Positions 12,128 through 12,998 of a stretch of 12,998 nt of DNA are shown one piece after another. The translations under genes were made by a program, and so were the position numbers. The notes below the pieces were generated by a model. The model ran no database searches. It was not told the origin of the DNA and was given only the letters and a program-made list of their open reading frames with translations. Source of the stretch: Lachnospiraceae bacterium UBA3632 (lineage in GTDB: Bacteria > Bacillota > Clostridia > Lachnospirales > Lachnospiraceae); contig DFKZ01000090.1 of the NCBI GenBank assembly GCA_002373975.1, forward strand, positions 1 to 12,998, given 5' to 3'. Each line of letters begins with the position of its first letter. Position 1 is the first letter of the stretch.

Positions 12128-12873
12128 TAAATCGTCAGTATCTCTGGTTCGCCTTCTGTTATGAGCACTGTGTTCTCGTAATGAGCTGCCCATGTGCCGT
12201 CGGCAGTAACCACCGTCCAGTCGTCCGAAAGCCATTCAACACTTCCGTCGCCCAATGTTACCATGGGCTCGATTGCCAGCGTCATCCCCGCTTTCAGCTT
12301 GGGTCCTCTTCTTCTCATCCTGAAATTCGGGATTGAAGGGTCTTCGTGAAGATTTCTTCCTATCCCATGCCCTGTAAGCTCCTTAACTATTCCGTAGTTT
12401 CCTGCTTCAAGGCTCCCCGCAATGGCATTTGATATATCATACAGATGATTCCCTGCCTTTGCCATTTTGATTCCATCAAAAAAGCTCTGTTTTGTGGCTT
12501 CTATCAGTGCTTTAACCTTTGGGGATACATCGCCTACCGCGTGCGTCCTGGCGGCATCTGAGTGGAATCCTTTATATATAAGCCCGCAGTCCAAGCTTAC
12601 GATATCTCCGTCATTTATTATCCTGTCTGCCCGGGGGATCCCGTGCACGACTTCATCATTTACGGATACGCATATGGCTGCCGGATATCCCTGATAGTTT
12701 TTGAAATTCGGCACGCCGCCGAGCTTTTCGATAAGTGCCTCGCCATAGGAATCTATATCCTTTGTGGATAATCCCGGCTTTAAGTACTCCTCAAGCTCCT
12801 TGTGCAATATCGCAAGCTTTCTGCAGGATTCACGCATAAGCGCGATCTCTTCTTCCGTTTTGATCGTGATCAT
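12127..12873 (-). CDS. map: Type I methionyl aminopeptidase
   Basis: A 248-residue enzyme that removes the initiator methionine from nascent proteins. The five metal ligands of the pita-bread fold are present: D95 (SLDCGL), D106 (HSDAART), H169 (GHGIGR), E202 (AIEPM) and E233 (HYENT). The substrate-binding histidines are H78 (VVHGIP) and H176. Length matches the short type I bacterial form, with no N-terminal zinc or SH3-binding extension. It begins 20 bp after adk, with AAGGAAG upstream as the likely ribosome site, and is followed by infA. This adk-map-infA order is standard in Firmicutes. Confidence 0.98.
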   Translation of the reverse strand: MITIKTEEEIALMRESCRKLAILHKELEEYLKPGLSTKDIDSYGEALIEKLGGVPNFKNYQGYPAAICVSVNDEVVHGIPRADRIINDGDIVSLDCGLIYKGFHSDAARTHAVGDVSPKVKALIEATKQSFFDGIKMAKAGNHLYDISNAIAGSLEAGNYGIVKELTGHGIGRNLHEDPSIPNFRMRRRGPKLKAGMTLAIEPMVTLGDGSVEWLSDDWTVVTADGTWAAHYENTVLITEGEPEILTI

Positions 12874-12893
12874 TCCGGCCTGTCTTCCTTACA

Positions 12894-12998
12894 TCAGCCC
12901 AGGATAGCTACGATAGCATTGAATACGTCCTTCATGTCTACGGTTCCGTCGACAGTCCTAAGGACACCCTTTGCTGTGTAGAAATCGATAAGGGGCTG
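12894..12998 (-). CDS. adk: Adenylate kinase, C-terminal 34 residues (5' end outside window)
   Basis: The frame entering from the window edge reads QPLIDFYTAKGVLRTVDGTV and then DMKDVFNAIVAILG before TGA. This matches the adenylate kinase C terminus (PLIDFY, the TVDG turn and the final helix). The enzyme interconverts 2 ADP with ATP and AMP. The P-loop and lid lie beyond the window. Position directly upstream of map supports the call. Confidence 0.9.
   Translation of the reverse strand, partial: QPLIDFYTAKGVLRTVDGTVDMKDVFNAIVAILG

Overview
The window looks like a chromosomal segment of a Clostridia-type Firmicute, most likely a Lachnospiraceae member. This is inferred from the gene order adk-map-infA-rpmJ-rpsM-rpsK-rpsD-rpoA-rplQ followed by the ECF transporter genes and truA, from rpsD sitting between rpsK and rpoA, from a long L17, and from the membrane-anchored GGDEF/EAL protein family. 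No species can be named from the sequence alone.

Left part (1-3348) holds signalling genes. A methyl-accepting chemotaxis protein tail (+) converges on a PilZ-domain c-di-GMP receptor (-) across a shared terminator. The PilZ gene is divergent from a membrane-anchored protein with a degenerate GGDEF and an intact EAL phosphodiesterase domain (+). Both divergent promoters are readable. The promoter of the GGDEF/EAL gene lies so close to its start codon that the mRNA should be leaderless. That gene overlaps truA by 32 bp at their 3' ends, and its likely terminator lies inside the truA coding sequence.

Middle part (3317-7336, - strand) is truA, ecfT, ecfA2, ecfA1 and an unrecognised single-pass membrane protein. 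EcfT and the two ATPases form the energising module shared by vitamin and metal ECF transporters.

Right part (7573-12998, - strand) is the end of the large ribosomal protein operon: rplQ, rpoA, rpsD, rpsK, rpsM, rpmJ (37 aa), infA, map and the last 34 codons of adk. A terminator follows rplQ. Between it and the membrane protein gene lies a rod-shaped structured RNA candidate. It is most consistent with the + strand and resembles the architecture of 6S RNA.

The most unusual feature is the spacing of the ribosomal genes. Five gaps of about 50-330 bp are packed with perfect hairpins. Many have 3-nt loops, four share the 7-nt loop AAAGTAC on unrelated stems, and a 39-nt stem-loop repeat occurs in two gaps. 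None of these is followed by a T-run in the direction of the operon, so they look like an intergenic hairpin repeat family or RNA processing/regulatory elements rather than terminators.
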